Positions 26,948-36,903 of a DNA stretch of 64,000 bases are shown piece by piece. Position 1 is the stretch's first letter. Every line of letters begins with the position of its first letter. The notes beneath the pieces were generated by a model, which saw only the letters and a program-made list of their open reading frames with translations, had not been told where the DNA came from and did no database searches. This stretch comes from Pseudomonas graminis (GTDB taxonomy: Bacteria > Pseudomonadota > Gammaproteobacteria > Pseudomonadales > Pseudomonadaceae). Location of the stretch: positions 310,001 through 374,000 of the forward strand of contig NZ_CP053746.1 in NCBI RefSeq assembly GCF_013201545.1, given 5' to 3'. The position numbers and the translations under genes are program-made.

Positions 26948-28075
26948 ATGACTAAGGGTATTAATCAGATTTCCAAGCTGTTTGCCGCACTGGTTCTGGC
27001 GGGGGTTGCCAGTCACTCGTTCGCAGCTGACACCATCAAGATCGGCATCGCCGGCCCTAAAACCGGTGCAGTGGCCCAGTACGGCGACATGCAGTTCAGT
27101 GGCGCCAAGATGGCCATCGACCAGATCAACGCCAAAGGCGGCGTTGACGGCAAGAAGCTTGAAGCGGTTGATTACGATGATGCCTGTGACCCGAAACAAG
27201 CGGTCGCCATCGCCAACAAAGTGGTTAACGACGGCGTCAAGTTCGTGGTTGGTCACCTCTGCTCCAGCTCCACTCAGCCTGCTTCTGATATCTACGAAGA
27301 CGAAGGCATCATCATGGTGACCCCGGCGGCCACCAGCCCGGAAATCACCGCCCGCGGTTACAAAATGATCTTCCGCACCATCGGCCTGGACAGCGCCCAG
27401 GGCCCGGCCGCTGGCGATTACATCGCCAAACAGGTAAAGCCGAAGATCGTTGCGGTCATCCACGACAAACAGCAATACGGTGAAGGCATCGCCACCGCCG
27501 TCAAGCAGACCCTGGAAAAAGACGGCGTGAAAGTCGCCCTGTTCGAAGGCATCAATGCCGGCGACAAGGACTTCTCCTCGCTGATCGCCAAGATGAAGCA
27601 AGCCAACGTCGACTTCGTCTACTACGGCGGCTACCACCCTGAGCTGGGTCTGATCCTGCGTCAGGCACAGGAAAAAGGCCTGAAAGCCGGCTTCATGGGT
27701 CCGGAAGGCGTGGGCAACGCGTCCATCTCGCAGATCGCTCAGGATGCGTCCGAAGGTCTGCTGGTCACCCTGCCGAAATCCTTCGATCAGGACCCGGCCA
27801 ACAATGAACTGGTTGCCGCGTTCAAGGCGAAGAAAGAAGACCCAAGCGGTCCGTTCGTGTTCCCGGCCTATGCCGCTGTGGAAGTGATCGCCGACGCGAT
27901 CAAGACCGCCAAGTCAGAAGACACCGCCAAAGTGGCTGCAGCCATTCACGCCGGTACCTTCAAAACCCCTACCGGTGATCTGTCGTTCGACGCCAAGGGT
28001 GACTTGAAAGACTTCAAATTCGTCGTTTACACCTGGCACAAAGATGGCACCAAGACTGAAGCCCCTGTGAAATAA
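26948..28075 (+). CDS. braC: Branched-chain amino-acid binding protein BraC
   Basis: 375 residues from ATG 26948, opening with a signal peptide that ends near residue 27 (SHSFA-ADTIK). It binds leucine, isoleucine and valine (and often alanine) in the periplasm and delivers them to BraDEFG. The mature protein has the periplasmic binding type-1 fold with KIGIAGPKTGAVAQYGDMQF, VGHLCSSSTQPASDIYEDEG and LVTLPKSFDQDP. The open frame starts upstream at 26861, but no signal peptide begins there. A terminator downstream gives an excess of this protein over the permeases. Confidence 0.95.
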   Translation: MTKGINQISKLFAALVLAGVASHSFAADTIKIGIAGPKTGAVAQYGDMQFSGAKMAIDQINAKGGVDGKKLEAVDYDDACDPKQAVAIANKVVNDGVKFVVGHLCSSSTQPASDIYEDEGIIMVTPAATSPEITARGYKMIFRTIGLDSAQGPAAGDYIAKQVKPKIVAVIHDKQQYGEGIATAVKQTLEKDGVKVALFEGINAGDKDFSSLIAKMKQANVDFVYYGGYHPELGLILRQAQEKGLKAGFMGPEGVGNASISQIAQDASEGLLVTLPKSFDQDPANNELVAAFKAKKEDPSGPFVFPAYAAVEVIADAIKTAKSEDTAKVAAAIHAGTFKTPTGDLSFDAKGDLKDFKFVVYTWHKDGTKTEAPVK

Positions 28076-28096
28076 CGCAGCCTTCATGCTTACCCG

Positions 28097-28127
28097 AAGC
28101 CCACTGCAACCGCAGTGGGCTTTGTTT
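28097..28127 (+). terminator. Intercistronic terminator/attenuator in the bra operon
   Basis: AAGCCCACTGC and GCAGTGGGCTT form a perfect 11-base stem with a 4-base loop, followed by TGTTTTAG, 21 bases after the braC stop and 160 bases before braD. Confidence 0.88.
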
Positions 28128-28289
28128 TAGCTGGGCAGCGAATTTCACAAGAATTCCGATCCCTGAACATCTTGAAACCGCACCAGTGACCCACTGGGCT
28201 CGTGCCGGACGCGGACGTAGATCACGACGCGCGAGCGGGAAAAAACTTCACCAGTGAAACACCAGGCAGGTTTTTAGGAGCACTCAGCA

Positions 28290-29212
<923 letters not shown>

Positions 29213-29216
<4 letters not shown>

Positions 29217-30475
29217 CCAGGAATCTCAAATCGGCCCTCTTCAGCGCAGTGCTGGTGCTGGCCGTCGCTTACCCGATCCTCGGGCTCAAATTGGACATCG
29301 TCGGGATCAATCTCGCGGTGGTCGGCGCCAGCACCACCACCGTGCTGGTGATTTTCGCCGCGGCGTTTCTGATGTTCCTGCGGGTGCTGTTCAACGAACA
29401 GATCAGCGCCATGTGGCGTTCGCGCCCGCAGAAACAGCTGATGTCCGACAAGACCAGCAACTTTCTAACCCTGCCGTCGACCCAACGCTGGTTCCTGGGC
29501 GCGCTGGTGATCGCTGCGCTGGTGTGGCCGTTCTTCGGTTCGCGCGGCGCAGTGGACATCGCGACCCTGATCCTGATCTACGTGATGCTCGGCCTGGGCT
29601 TGAACATCGTCGTCGGTCTGGCGGGCCTGCTTGACCTCGGCTACGTCGGCTTTTACGCCGTGGGCGCGTACACCTACGCCCTGCTGCAGCACTACTTCGG
29701 CTTCGGTTTCTGGATCTGCCTGCCGCTGGCGGGGCTGGCGTCGGCGACGTTCGGCTTCCTGCTCGGCTTCCCGGTCCTGCGGCTGCGTGGTGACTATCTG
29801 GCCATCGTGACGCTGGGTTTTGGTGAAATCATTCGCCTGTTCCTGCGTAACCTGACCGACATCACCGGCGGCCCGAACGGTATCAGCAATATCGAAAAAC
29901 CAACGCTGTTCGGCCTGACCTTCGAGCGCAAGGCTGCCGAAGGCATGCAGACGTTCCACGAATACTTCGGCCTGCCCTACAACTCCATCAATAAGGTGAT
30001 CTTTCTCTACCTGATCGCCCTGCTGCTGGCGCTGTTGGCGCTGTTCGTGATCAACCGGTTGCTGCGCATGCCCATCGGCCGAGCCTGGGAAGCTCTGCGT
30101 GAAGACGAAATCGCCTGCCGCGCGCTGGGTCTGAATCCGACCATCATCAAGCTGTCGGCCTTCACCCTCGGTGCTGCGTTCGCTGGTTTTGCCGGCAGTT
30201 TCTTCGCCGCGCGTCAGGGTTTGATCACGCCGGAGTCGTTCACCTTCCTGGAGTCGGCGATCATCCTCGCCATCGTGGTTCTGGGCGGGATGGGCTCGCA
30301 ACTGGGCGTGATCCTCGCCGCCGTCGTGATGATTCTGTTGCCTGAACTGCTTCGCGAATTCAGCGAATACCGGATGCTCGGCTTCGGCGCCTTGATGGTG
30401 CTGATGATGATCTGGCGTCCGCAGGGCTTCCTGCCGATGCAGCGTCCCGTCATGAAACTCAAGGGGGAGCGCTGA
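29213..30475 (+). CDS. braE: Branched-chain amino-acid permease LivM/BraE
   Basis: 420 residues with an N-terminal extension (about 100 residues, including the extra loop [19 protein letters not shown]) and then the LivM core: [44 protein letters not shown] and [19 protein letters not shown]. BraE pairs with BraD in the inner membrane. It overlaps braD by four bases and braF by one base, so all are translationally coupled. Confidence 0.93.
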
Positions 30476-31242
30476 TGAGCCGTCCACTTCTGCAAGCGTC
30501 CGGCTTGTGCATGCGCTTTGGCGGTCTGCTGGCCGTCAACGGCGTCGGTCTGACCGTCAACGAGAAACAGGTCGTGTCGATGATCGGCCCGAACGGTGCC
30601 GGCAAGACCACCGTGTTCAACTGCCTGACGGGCTTCTACAAGCCCACCTCCGGCGCCATTCTGCTGGACGGCGAGCCGATTCAGGGCCTGGCCGGCCATG
30701 AAATCGCCCGAAAAGGCGTGGTGCGTACGTTCCAGAACGTGCGCCTGTTCAAGGAAATGACGGCGGTGGAGAACCTGCTGGTGGCCCAGCATCGCCACCT
30801 CAACACCAATTTCCTGTCCGGCCTGTTCAAGACCCCGGCGTACCGCAAGAGCGAGCGTGAGGCGATGGAATATGCCGAGCACTGGCTGGAAGCGGTTGAC
30901 CTGAAGGAATTCGCCAACCGTCCTGCCGGCACGCTGGCCTACGGTCAGCAACGCCGTCTGGAAATCGCCCGCTGCATGATGACGCGCCCGCGCATTCTGA
31001 TGCTCGACGAGCCGGCGGCCGGTCTGAACCCGAAGGAAACCGAAGACTTGAAAGCGTTGATCGGCGTGTTGCGCAACGAGCACAACGCGACGGTGTTGCT
31101 GATCGAGCACGACATGAAGCTGGTCATGAGCATTTCCGACCATATTGTGGTGATCAATCAGGGCACACCGCTGGCCGATGGCACGCCCGAGCAGATCCGT
31201 GACAATCCTGAAGTCATCAAAGCCTATCTGGGGGAAGCGTAA
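30475..31242 (+). CDS. braF: Branched-chain amino-acid ABC ATPase LivG/BraF
   Basis: 255 residues. Walker A GPNGAGKTT, signature LAYGQQRRLEIAR (LAYGQ in place of LSGGQ, typical of LivG) and Walker B LMLDEPAAGLNP are present. It hydrolyses ATP to power transport with BraG. It begins inside the last base of the braE stop (TGATG) and is followed without gap by braG. Confidence 0.95.
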   Translation: MSRPLLQASGLCMRFGGLLAVNGVGLTVNEKQVVSMIGPNGAGKTTVFNCLTGFYKPTSGAILLDGEPIQGLAGHEIARKGVVRTFQNVRLFKEMTAVENLLVAQHRHLNTNFLSGLFKTPAYRKSEREAMEYAEHWLEAVDLKEFANRPAGTLAYGQQRRLEIARCMMTRPRILMLDEPAAGLNPKETEDLKALIGVLRNEHNATVLLIEHDMKLVMSISDHIVVINQGTPLADGTPEQIRDNPEVIKAYLGEA

Positions 31243-31944
31243 ATGCTGCAGTTCGATAACGTTTCCACGTTCTACGGCAAGATCCAGGCATTGCACGGTG
31301 TCAGCATCGATGTGCAGCAGGGTGAGATCGTCACGCTGATCGGCGCCAATGGCGCGGGCAAGTCGACGCTGTTGATGACGCTGTGCGGTTCGCCGCGGGC
31401 GCACAGTGGCAGCATCCGTTATATGGGTGAAGAGCTGGTCGGTCTGGAGTCGTCGGTGATCATGCGCAAGAGTATTGCGGTGGTGCCGGAGGGCCGTCGT
31501 GTGTTCGCGCGTCTGACGGTGGAGGAGAATCTGTCGATGGGCGGGTTCTTTACGGACAAGGCCGATTATCAGGTGCAGATGGATAAGGTGCTTGAGTTGT
31601 TCCCGCGTCTGAAGGAGCGTTTCAATCAGCGTGGCGGGACGATGTCTGGCGGCGAGCAGCAGATGCTGGCGATCGGGCGTGCCTTGATGAGCAAGCCGAA
31701 GCTGTTGTTGCTGGATGAGCCTTCGCTGGGTCTGGCGCCGATTATTATTCAGCAGATTTTCGAGATCGTTGAGCAGTTGCGGCGGGATGGGGTGACGGTG
31801 TTTCTGGTGGAGCAGAATGCGAATCAGGCGTTGAAGATCGCTGATCGTGCGTATGTTCTGGAGAATGGCCGGGTGGTGATGCAGGGGTCGGGGGCGGAGT
31901 TGTTGGTTGATCCGAAAGTGCGGGATGCTTATCTCGGCGGATAG
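31243..31944 (+). CDS. braG: Branched-chain amino-acid ABC ATPase LivF/BraG
   Basis: 233 residues. Walker A GANGAGKST, signature MSGGEQQMLAIGRALM and Walker B LLLDEPSLGLAP are present. It is the last gene of braCDEFG; the next bases enter a repeat. The 3' third has more G-ending codons than its neighbours, but this is within normal range. No hairpin terminator is visible directly after the stop; the first structured sequence is the repeat at 31981. Confidence 0.95.
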   Translation: MLQFDNVSTFYGKIQALHGVSIDVQQGEIVTLIGANGAGKSTLLMTLCGSPRAHSGSIRYMGEELVGLESSVIMRKSIAVVPEGRRVFARLTVEENLSMGGFFTDKADYQVQMDKVLELFPRLKERFNQRGGTMSGGEQQMLAIGRALMSKPKLLLLDEPSLGLAPIIIQQIFEIVEQLRRDGVTVFLVEQNANQALKIADRAYVLENGRVVMQGSGAELLVDPKVRDAYLGG

Positions 31945-31980
31945 CTGCTCGCCTTCGGCGGGTTGTCTTTGGAAAGCCTG

Positions 31981-32275
31981 AAGATCAAGAGCGTCTGCCT
32001 GAGGGCAGACGTTTCGCCTTCGGCGAGTTACTTGGAAAAGCACCCCAAGTAACCAAGGGTGCCTGCTCCTGGTTGGGCCCGACTTCGTCGGGTTCCTTCA
32101 CTCCGGTCTCGCTCCGTGGGCCCGCGCCGAACGGACATCCATGTCCTGACGGCGCTCTCGCCGCATCCCCGCGGCTCGGCCCACTCCACGAGACCTGCGT
32201 TCAGCCTGCACCAAAGTCGCATTTTGTGGTGTCTGGTCAATCGCGTCCGAAGATCAAGATCAAAAGCTTCCCGGC
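31981..32275 (+). repeat. Composite repeat, copy A
   Basis: The core is nearly the same as in copies B (47325-47575) and C (54799-55135, inverted). Its start is GAAGATCAAGAGCGTC, then a 9-base hairpin GTTACTTGG/CCAAGTAAC (32027-32035 and 32045-32053), a conserved ~170-base body (GACTTCGTCGGGTTCC... to ...CTGCGTTCAGCCTGCACC), and a GATCAAGATCAAAAGC tail that runs into the type-2 REP. No transposase or terminal target duplication is obvious. Confidence 0.8.
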
Positions 32276-32357
32276 TAAAGCCGGTCCTACAAGGGTCGCC
32301 GTCGTTCCCAATGACTGCACGCGTTGCTTTTTAGTGGGACCGGCTTTAGCCGGGAAG
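32267..32357. repeat. Type-2 REP pair, inverted
   Basis: CTTCCCGGCTAAAGCCGGTCCTAC (32267-32290) faces GTGGGACCGGCTTTAGCCGGGAAG (32334-32357), directly downstream of composite repeat copy A. Confidence 0.85.
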
Positions 32358-32424
32358 AGGCCAGTGGCTGCGCCACCAATTTTGAATGTTAAACCTGCCT
32401 GATCGCCCCCGTTCGACCTGTTGA

Positions 32425-32474
32425 TGATCGTTCCCTCGCTCCGCGTGGGAATGCATCCCCTGACGCTCTGCGTC
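32425..32474. repeat. GCGTGGGAATGCATCCC repeat (DUF1534-like source)
   Basis: Text containing GCGTGGGAATGCATCCC and GACGCTCTGCGTC matches in inverse orientation the copy at 54577-54624. Such repeats are the source of short translated ORFs, annotated in Pseudomonas as DUF1534 proteins, that are unlikely to be genes. Confidence 0.65.
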
Positions 32475-32516
32475 AGCTCGTCTCAGCCCCAGCAACAAAA
32501 CCAATCCCCTGCGCTC

Positions 32517-33425
32517 TCAGAGCTTTTCAAGCGCCGCGGTGCTGCGCTCGAACCATTCGCCCAAATAATCCGCCATGACTTGAACCCGCCTCGGCAGTCG
32601 TCCTTCGAAGGGGTGGACCAGGTACAGCGATGAAACAGGCGTCTGGTAATCACGCAGCAACCAGTGCAGTCGCCTGTCTTTCAGTTCTTCATGAACCATA
32701 TACGACGGCAGGCGGGCGATGCCGGCGCCGACCAGTGCGGCTTTTTTCAGGAGGCCGTAGTGGTTGCTGGCGAAGGTGCCGCGGACGTTGACGCGGGTCA
32801 GTTCGTGTTTCTGGTGGTAAGCCCAGGATTCGCGGCCGGTGTGGTGGCTGTTGAGCAGGCATCGATGAACCCGCAGTTCTTCCGGCGTGTGTGGGGTACC
32901 GTGTTTGGCGAGGTAGGCCGGGCTGGCGCAGGTCAGTTCCTGTAACGACAGCAACGGCTTGGCCACCAGGCGCTCGTCGATGCCCACGCTGGAGCGTATG
33001 CCCAGGTCGAAGCCGTCTCGGCGCATGTCGCGGAAGTGGTTGTTGAGGTCTAGCTCGACCTGCACGTCGGGGTAGGTCTGGGCGAATTCGGTGAGCAGGC
33101 CTTCGAAGAAAGTTTCGCCCAATGACACCGGCACGGTCAGGCGCACGGTGCCGATCAGGCTTTCGCTCAGGTAGGCCATGGCGTCGCGAACGCGGTCGCG
33201 TTGGGCCAGCAGCGCGCGGGCCTCCGGCAGCAGAATGGCGCCTGCCGAGGTAAGCGTCAGGCTGCGGGTGGTGCGATGGAGCAGCGTCACGCCGAAGTTT
33301 TTTTCCAGTTTGCTGATGCGCTTGGACAGTTGGCTGGTACTGGTGTCCAGCCATTGCGCGGCCAGGGTGAAGCTATTGGCCTCCACCAGCATCGCGAACG
33401 CGGCCAGGTCGTCCATTTCGCTCAT
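32517..33425 (-). CDS. LysR-family transcriptional regulator
   Basis: 302 residues with the N-terminal winged helix-turn-helix (MLVEANSFTLAAQWLDTSTSQLSKRISKLEKNFG, about residues 12-45) and a C-terminal effector domain with SVGIDERLVAKPLLSLQELTCASPAYL, the AaeR/CrgA-type pattern. It is divergent from the short-chain dehydrogenase with 105 bases between starts, so it probably controls that gene. The start at 33425 has GAAAGGAAAC upstream. The inducer is unknown. Confidence 0.9.
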   Translation of the reverse strand: MSEMDDLAAFAMLVEANSFTLAAQWLDTSTSQLSKRISKLEKNFGVTLLHRTTRSLTLTSAGAILLPEARALLAQRDRVRDAMAYLSESLIGTVRLTVPVSLGETFFEGLLTEFAQTYPDVQVELDLNNHFRDMRRDGFDLGIRSSVGIDERLVAKPLLSLQELTCASPAYLAKHGTPHTPEELRVHRCLLNSHHTGRESWAYHQKHELTRVNVRGTFASNHYGLLKKAALVGAGIARLPSYMVHEELKDRRLHWLLRDYQTPVSSLYLVHPFEGRLPRRVQVMADYLGEWFERSTAALEKL

Positions 33426-33530
33426 GATTGTTTCCTTTCTGACAAACCGGGATTGCCGTTTAGCCCCTGTTTCGGTGGGAAAAGGCGACTCACACTGAGC
33501 GCCTGATCCATACCAGGGGGAAACCGCATC

Positions 33531-34130
33531 ATGAAAATTCTATTGATTGGCGCCAGCGGCACCATCGGCTCGGCGATCGAGAAAGAGTTGGCGCCACGCC
33601 ACGAGATCGTTCGCATCGGTAGAACCGGCGCAGACGAGCACGTCGATATTAGTGACAGCGACTCGATCCGCAAACTATTCGAACGGACAGGCCCTTTCGA
33701 CGCATTGATTTGCGCGGCCGGCAATGTCACCTTCGCGCCGCTGGGCGAGATGACCGCCGACTCCTTCGCCCTAGGCCTGCGCGACAAGCTGATGGGACAG
33801 GTCAATCTGTTGCTGATCGGCCGGGAATTCGCCAACAACGGCGCGTCCTTCACCTTCACCACCGGCATTACCAGCGTCGATCCGATTCGCACCGGGGCGT
33901 CTGCCAGCCTGGTCAACGGCGCCATCGACGCCTTCGTGCGCGCCGCCTCCATCGAGATGCCGCGCGGCATGCGGGTCAATTCGGTCAGCCCCACAGTGCT
34001 GGTGGAAGCCATGGGCAGCTACGCGCCGTACTTCCGCGGCTTCAAGCCGGTTCCCGCGGCGGATGTCGCATTGGCGTACGCAAAAAGTGTCGAAGGGCTA
34101 CAAACCGGACAGACCTATCAGGTTGGTTAA
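33531..34130 (+). CDS. Atypical short-chain dehydrogenase (199 aa), no YxxxK
   Basis: The N-terminal dinucleotide motif GASGTIGSAIEKEL (about residues 7-20) and an AAGNV segment (LICAAGNVTFAPL) identify the SDR fold. The classical catalytic Tyr-x-x-x-Lys is replaced by a Ser-Leu-Val-Asn-Gly run (ASASLVNGAIDAF), as in the short SDR subfamily that I recall by the name PRK07578. These shorter proteins bind NAD(P)H but their substrate is unknown. It is divergent from the LysR gene, probably its target. Confidence 0.82.
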   Translation: MKILLIGASGTIGSAIEKELAPRHEIVRIGRTGADEHVDISDSDSIRKLFERTGPFDALICAAGNVTFAPLGEMTADSFALGLRDKLMGQVNLLLIGREFANNGASFTFTTGITSVDPIRTGASASLVNGAIDAFVRAASIEMPRGMRVNSVSPTVLVEAMGSYAPYFRGFKPVPAADVALAYAKSVEGLQTGQTYQVG

Positions 34131-34192
34131 TCGCCCCTTGTGATGCGCGAGCAGGCTGAGTAACGTGGCGGCACTTGTCTGGAGACCGCCCC

Positions 34193-34873
34193 ATGTCCGC
34201 TGCTCGCTCTGCCCTGATGTTCGCCCTGTTGCCTCTGTTCGCCGGCTGCCAGTTGGTGCCCATGTCGTCCAATGACAGCAAGGTGTCGACGGCCGGCATG
34301 ATCCGCATGCAGGGCACCCTCAGCGGTGACGGCGGCAAACTGTTCTTTGCCCCGTGCAACGAACAGCGCCGCTATGCAGTAACTGACAAGGGCAACACCG
34401 GTGTCTTGCAGGAAGCCGCCTCGGTGGTGGACAAGAACGGCAAGGCGTTCGCCGATGTACGTGGCAACTTCGTCGCGAGCAAGGCCCAGGGCAGTGACGG
34501 CCAGGCCGACATCTATCAGCTTTACCGCGTGGAGCGCCCGAGCGGCGCCTGCGAGGACCCCAACTTCAAGCGCCTGACGATTCATGCCAGCGGCAACGGT
34601 CCGAAATGGAACCTCAACGCCAGCGGCAAGGGTCTGGTGCTGGAGCGCGAAGGCAAAGAGCCGTTCGCCGTGCCGTACATGGAGGAGCAGATGCCCGAGG
34701 GCCGCTTCAATCTGATCACCGACGCCAACAATCAACACGTCGAGCTCTACGTGGCGCCGCTGCGCTGTGTGGACCCGTCGAACGGCTCGGTGCAGCACCT
34801 GACCGCCGAGTTGCGAGTCAACGGCCAGGTTCAGCGCGGCTGCGCGTACTTTGGGGCGATGCGTAACGATTGA
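34193..34873 (+). CDS. Outer-membrane/periplasmic lipoprotein, COG3650-like
   Basis: 226 residues from ATG 34193 (GGAG ribosome-binding site 9 bases upstream). The lipobox LFAGC gives the lipid-modified cysteine at position 19. A GMIRMQGTL motif starts the mature core, which has CNEQRRYAV and later cysteines in SGACEDPN, LRCVDPSNG and QRGCAYFG. The COG3650 label is by resemblance; function is unknown. The remaining frame upstream to 34175 is out of the signal context. Confidence 0.78.
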   Translation: MSAARSALMFALLPLFAGCQLVPMSSNDSKVSTAGMIRMQGTLSGDGGKLFFAPCNEQRRYAVTDKGNTGVLQEAASVVDKNGKAFADVRGNFVASKAQGSDGQADIYQLYRVERPSGACEDPNFKRLTIHASGNGPKWNLNASGKGLVLEREGKEPFAVPYMEEQMPEGRFNLITDANNQHVELYVAPLRCVDPSNGSVQHLTAELRVNGQVQRGCAYFGAMRND

Positions 34874-35171
34874 TAGCCTTACGCTGAACCTGAACAGGCG
34901 CAACACTTGTGGGAGTGAGCTTGCTCGCGAATGCAGTAGGTCAGGCGCTCACAGCGCTGGCTGACAAGACGCTTCCGCGAGCAACCTCGCTCCCGCCTGT
35001 TCCCCATCAGCCTTGGGATCAAGTTTCCCAACTGACTCGGTGCAAAGCTAAACGGCGGCTGCGCGGCGGATGTCGTCGCTCGGGCCACCGCTCCCTGCCC
35101 AATGTGGCTTATAATCGCGCGCTCTTGTAGTGCTGCCGGGCCGATCCTGCGGCCCGAAACCGGATCTTTAA
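34874..35171. other. 298-bp intergenic stretch with REP pair and promoter
   Basis: It contains a type-1 REP pair (34909-34996) and a TATAAT (35110-35115) that would be a -10 for the FAD protein gene, with a 56-base leader; no clear -35 is seen. Nothing else is recognisable. Confidence 0.55.
34909..34996. repeat. Type-1 REP pair, partly decayed
   Basis: GTGGGAGTGAGCTTGCTCGCGAA (34909-34931) is canonical; the partner GCTTCCGCGAGCAACCTCGCTCCCGCC (from 34971) has diverged. Confidence 0.75.
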
Positions 35172-36785
35172 ATGTTACGAATCACCGAATTCAAACTGCC
35201 GCTGGACCACGCGGACGACGAACTGCGCCCTGCACTTCTGCAACGCCTGGCCATCGGCAGCGACGAGCTTCTGGATTTCACCCTGTTCAAGCGCAGCTAC
35301 GATGCGCGCAAGAAATCCACCGAGCTGCAGTTCATTTACACCATCGATTTCCAGGTGCGGGACGAAGCCGCCCTGCTCCAGCGCCTGAGTCACGACAAAC
35401 ACATCGGCCCGGCGCCAGACATCAGTTACAAAGTGGTTGGCCACGCCCCTGCCGATCTGAGCCAGCGTCCGCTAGTGGTCGGCTTTGGCCCCTGCGGGAT
35501 CTTTGCCGGCCTGTTGCTGGCGCAAATGGGCTTCAAACCGATCATCCTCGAGCGCGGCACCGAAGTCCGTCAGCGCACCAAGGACACCTGGGGCCTGTGG
35601 CGCAAGAACGTGCTCAACCCTGAATCCAACGTGCAGTTCGGCGAGGGCGGCGCGGGGACGTTTTCCGACGGCAAGCTTTACAGCCAGATCAAAGACCCGA
35701 AATTCATCGGTCGCAAGGTCTTGCACGAGTTCGTCAAAGCCGGCGCGCCTGAAGAGATTCTCTACGTCAGCAAGCCGCACATTGGCACCTTCCGCCTGAC
35801 GGGCGTCGTTGAAAACATGCGTCATCAGATCGAAGCGCTGGGCGGCGAAGTACGTTTCCAGCAACGCGTCACCGATGTGCTGATCGAAGACGGCCAGATG
35901 CAGGGCGTCCTGCTCGACAGCGGCGAGCGCATCGACTCTCGGCACGTGATTCTGGCGCTGGGCCACAGCGCCCGCGACACCTTCCGCATGCTCCACGGCC
36001 GCGGCGTGTTCATGGAGGCCAAGCCGTTTTCGGTCGGCTTCCGCATCGAGCACCCACAAGGCTTGATCGACCGCGCCCGACTGGGTAAATACGCCGGTCA
36101 CCCGAAGCTTGGCGCTGCCGATTACAAACTGGTGCACCACGCCAAGAACGGCCGGTCGGTGTACAGCTTCTGCATGTGCCCCGGTGGCACGGTGGTGGCG
36201 GCGACTTCCGAGCCCAACCGCGTGGTCACCAACGGCATGAGCCAGTACTCGCGCAACGAGCGCAACGCCAACTCTGGCATCGTCGTAGGCATCACGCCCG
36301 AGCAGGATTATCCGGGCAGCCCGCTGGCCGGCATCGAACTGCAGGAGCGTCTGGAGTCCCACGCCTACCTCATGGGCGGCGAAACCTACGAAGCCCCGGC
36401 GCAACTGGTGGGTGATTTCATCGCGGGCAAAGCGTCGACGGCGTTGGGCACAGTGGAACCGTCCTACAAGCCGGGCGTCAAGCTGACCGACCTCGCCGAC
36501 GCATTGCCCGCCTTCGCCATCGAAGCCATTCGTGAGGCGCTGCCCGCGTTCGAGAAGCAGATCAGGGGCTTTTCGCAGCACGATGCGATCCTCACCGGCA
36601 TCGAGACCCGCACCTCCTCGCCCCTGCGCATCACCCGTGGCGAAGACCTGCAGAGCCTCAACGTCAAAGGCCTGTTCCCGGCGGGCGAAGGCGCGGGCTA
36701 TGCGGGCGGCATCCTGTCGGCCGGCGTCGACGGGATTCGCATCGCTGAAGCGCTGGCCCGCAATATCCTGGGCATTACTGAATAA
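35172..36785 (+). CDS. FAD-dependent oxidoreductase (COG2509-like, unknown substrate)
   Basis: 537 residues. An N-terminal ~95-residue extension without a Rossmann fold is followed by the FAD dinucleotide motif GFGPCGIFAG (about residues 104-113) and a second GGIL/AGEGAGYAGGI segment near the end. ESNVQFGEGGAGTFSDGKLYS and RKKT-like segments are the hallmark of this uncharacterised FAD family. It is cytoplasmic and a TATAAT lies 57 bases upstream. It ends at a terminator. The reaction is unknown. Confidence 0.85.
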   Translation: MLRITEFKLPLDHADDELRPALLQRLAIGSDELLDFTLFKRSYDARKKSTELQFIYTIDFQVRDEAALLQRLSHDKHIGPAPDISYKVVGHAPADLSQRPLVVGFGPCGIFAGLLLAQMGFKPIILERGTEVRQRTKDTWGLWRKNVLNPESNVQFGEGGAGTFSDGKLYSQIKDPKFIGRKVLHEFVKAGAPEEILYVSKPHIGTFRLTGVVENMRHQIEALGGEVRFQQRVTDVLIEDGQMQGVLLDSGERIDSRHVILALGHSARDTFRMLHGRGVFMEAKPFSVGFRIEHPQGLIDRARLGKYAGHPKLGAADYKLVHHAKNGRSVYSFCMCPGGTVVAATSEPNRVVTNGMSQYSRNERNANSGIVVGITPEQDYPGSPLAGIELQERLESHAYLMGGETYEAPAQLVGDFIAGKASTALGTVEPSYKPGVKLTDLADALPAFAIEAIREALPAFEKQIRGFSQHDAILTGIETRTSSPLRITRGEDLQSLNVKGLFPAGEGAGYAGGILSAGVDGIRIAEALARNILGITE

Positions 36786-36831
36786 GCCGCTACAGCGCAA
36801 AACCTGTAGCTGAGACAGCGTGCTGAAATGC

Positions 36832-36859
36832 AAAACGCCCCGAATGATCGGGGCGTTTT
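36832..36859. terminator. Bidirectional terminator
   Basis: AAAACGCCCCG and CGGGGCGTTTT form a perfect 11-base stem with a 6-base loop. It serves the FAD protein gene on the plus strand and slyB on the minus strand. Confidence 0.92.
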
Positions 36860-36903
36860 CGCAAGCGGGCTTTTACACCAAGCTTCAGGCCATCCAGCGC
36901 GGT

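Larger units (their letters stand above)
31945..32516. other. 572-bp gene-free stretch filled with repeats
   Basis: It holds copy A of the composite repeat (31981-32275), a type-2 REP pair (32267-32357) and a short GCGTGGGAATGCATCCC repeat (32425-32474). A CGCCTTCGGCG hairpin occurs twice (about 31950 and 32014), each time followed by similar text (GTT...CTT(T)GGAAA(A)GC). The open frames across it read the repeats and are not believable genes. Confidence 0.75.

Noticed and set aside
30214..32043. 609-residue open frame on the minus strand opposite braE, braF and braG
   Set aside because: It runs antisense through three genes with clear ABC motifs; no ribosome-binding site and no domain.
32028..32402. 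Short ORFs containing PNGHPCPDGALAAS, repeated in the three composite repeats
   Set aside because: The same peptide is read in all three repeats, in two frames, with no ribosome-binding site; it follows the repeat DNA and not a gene.
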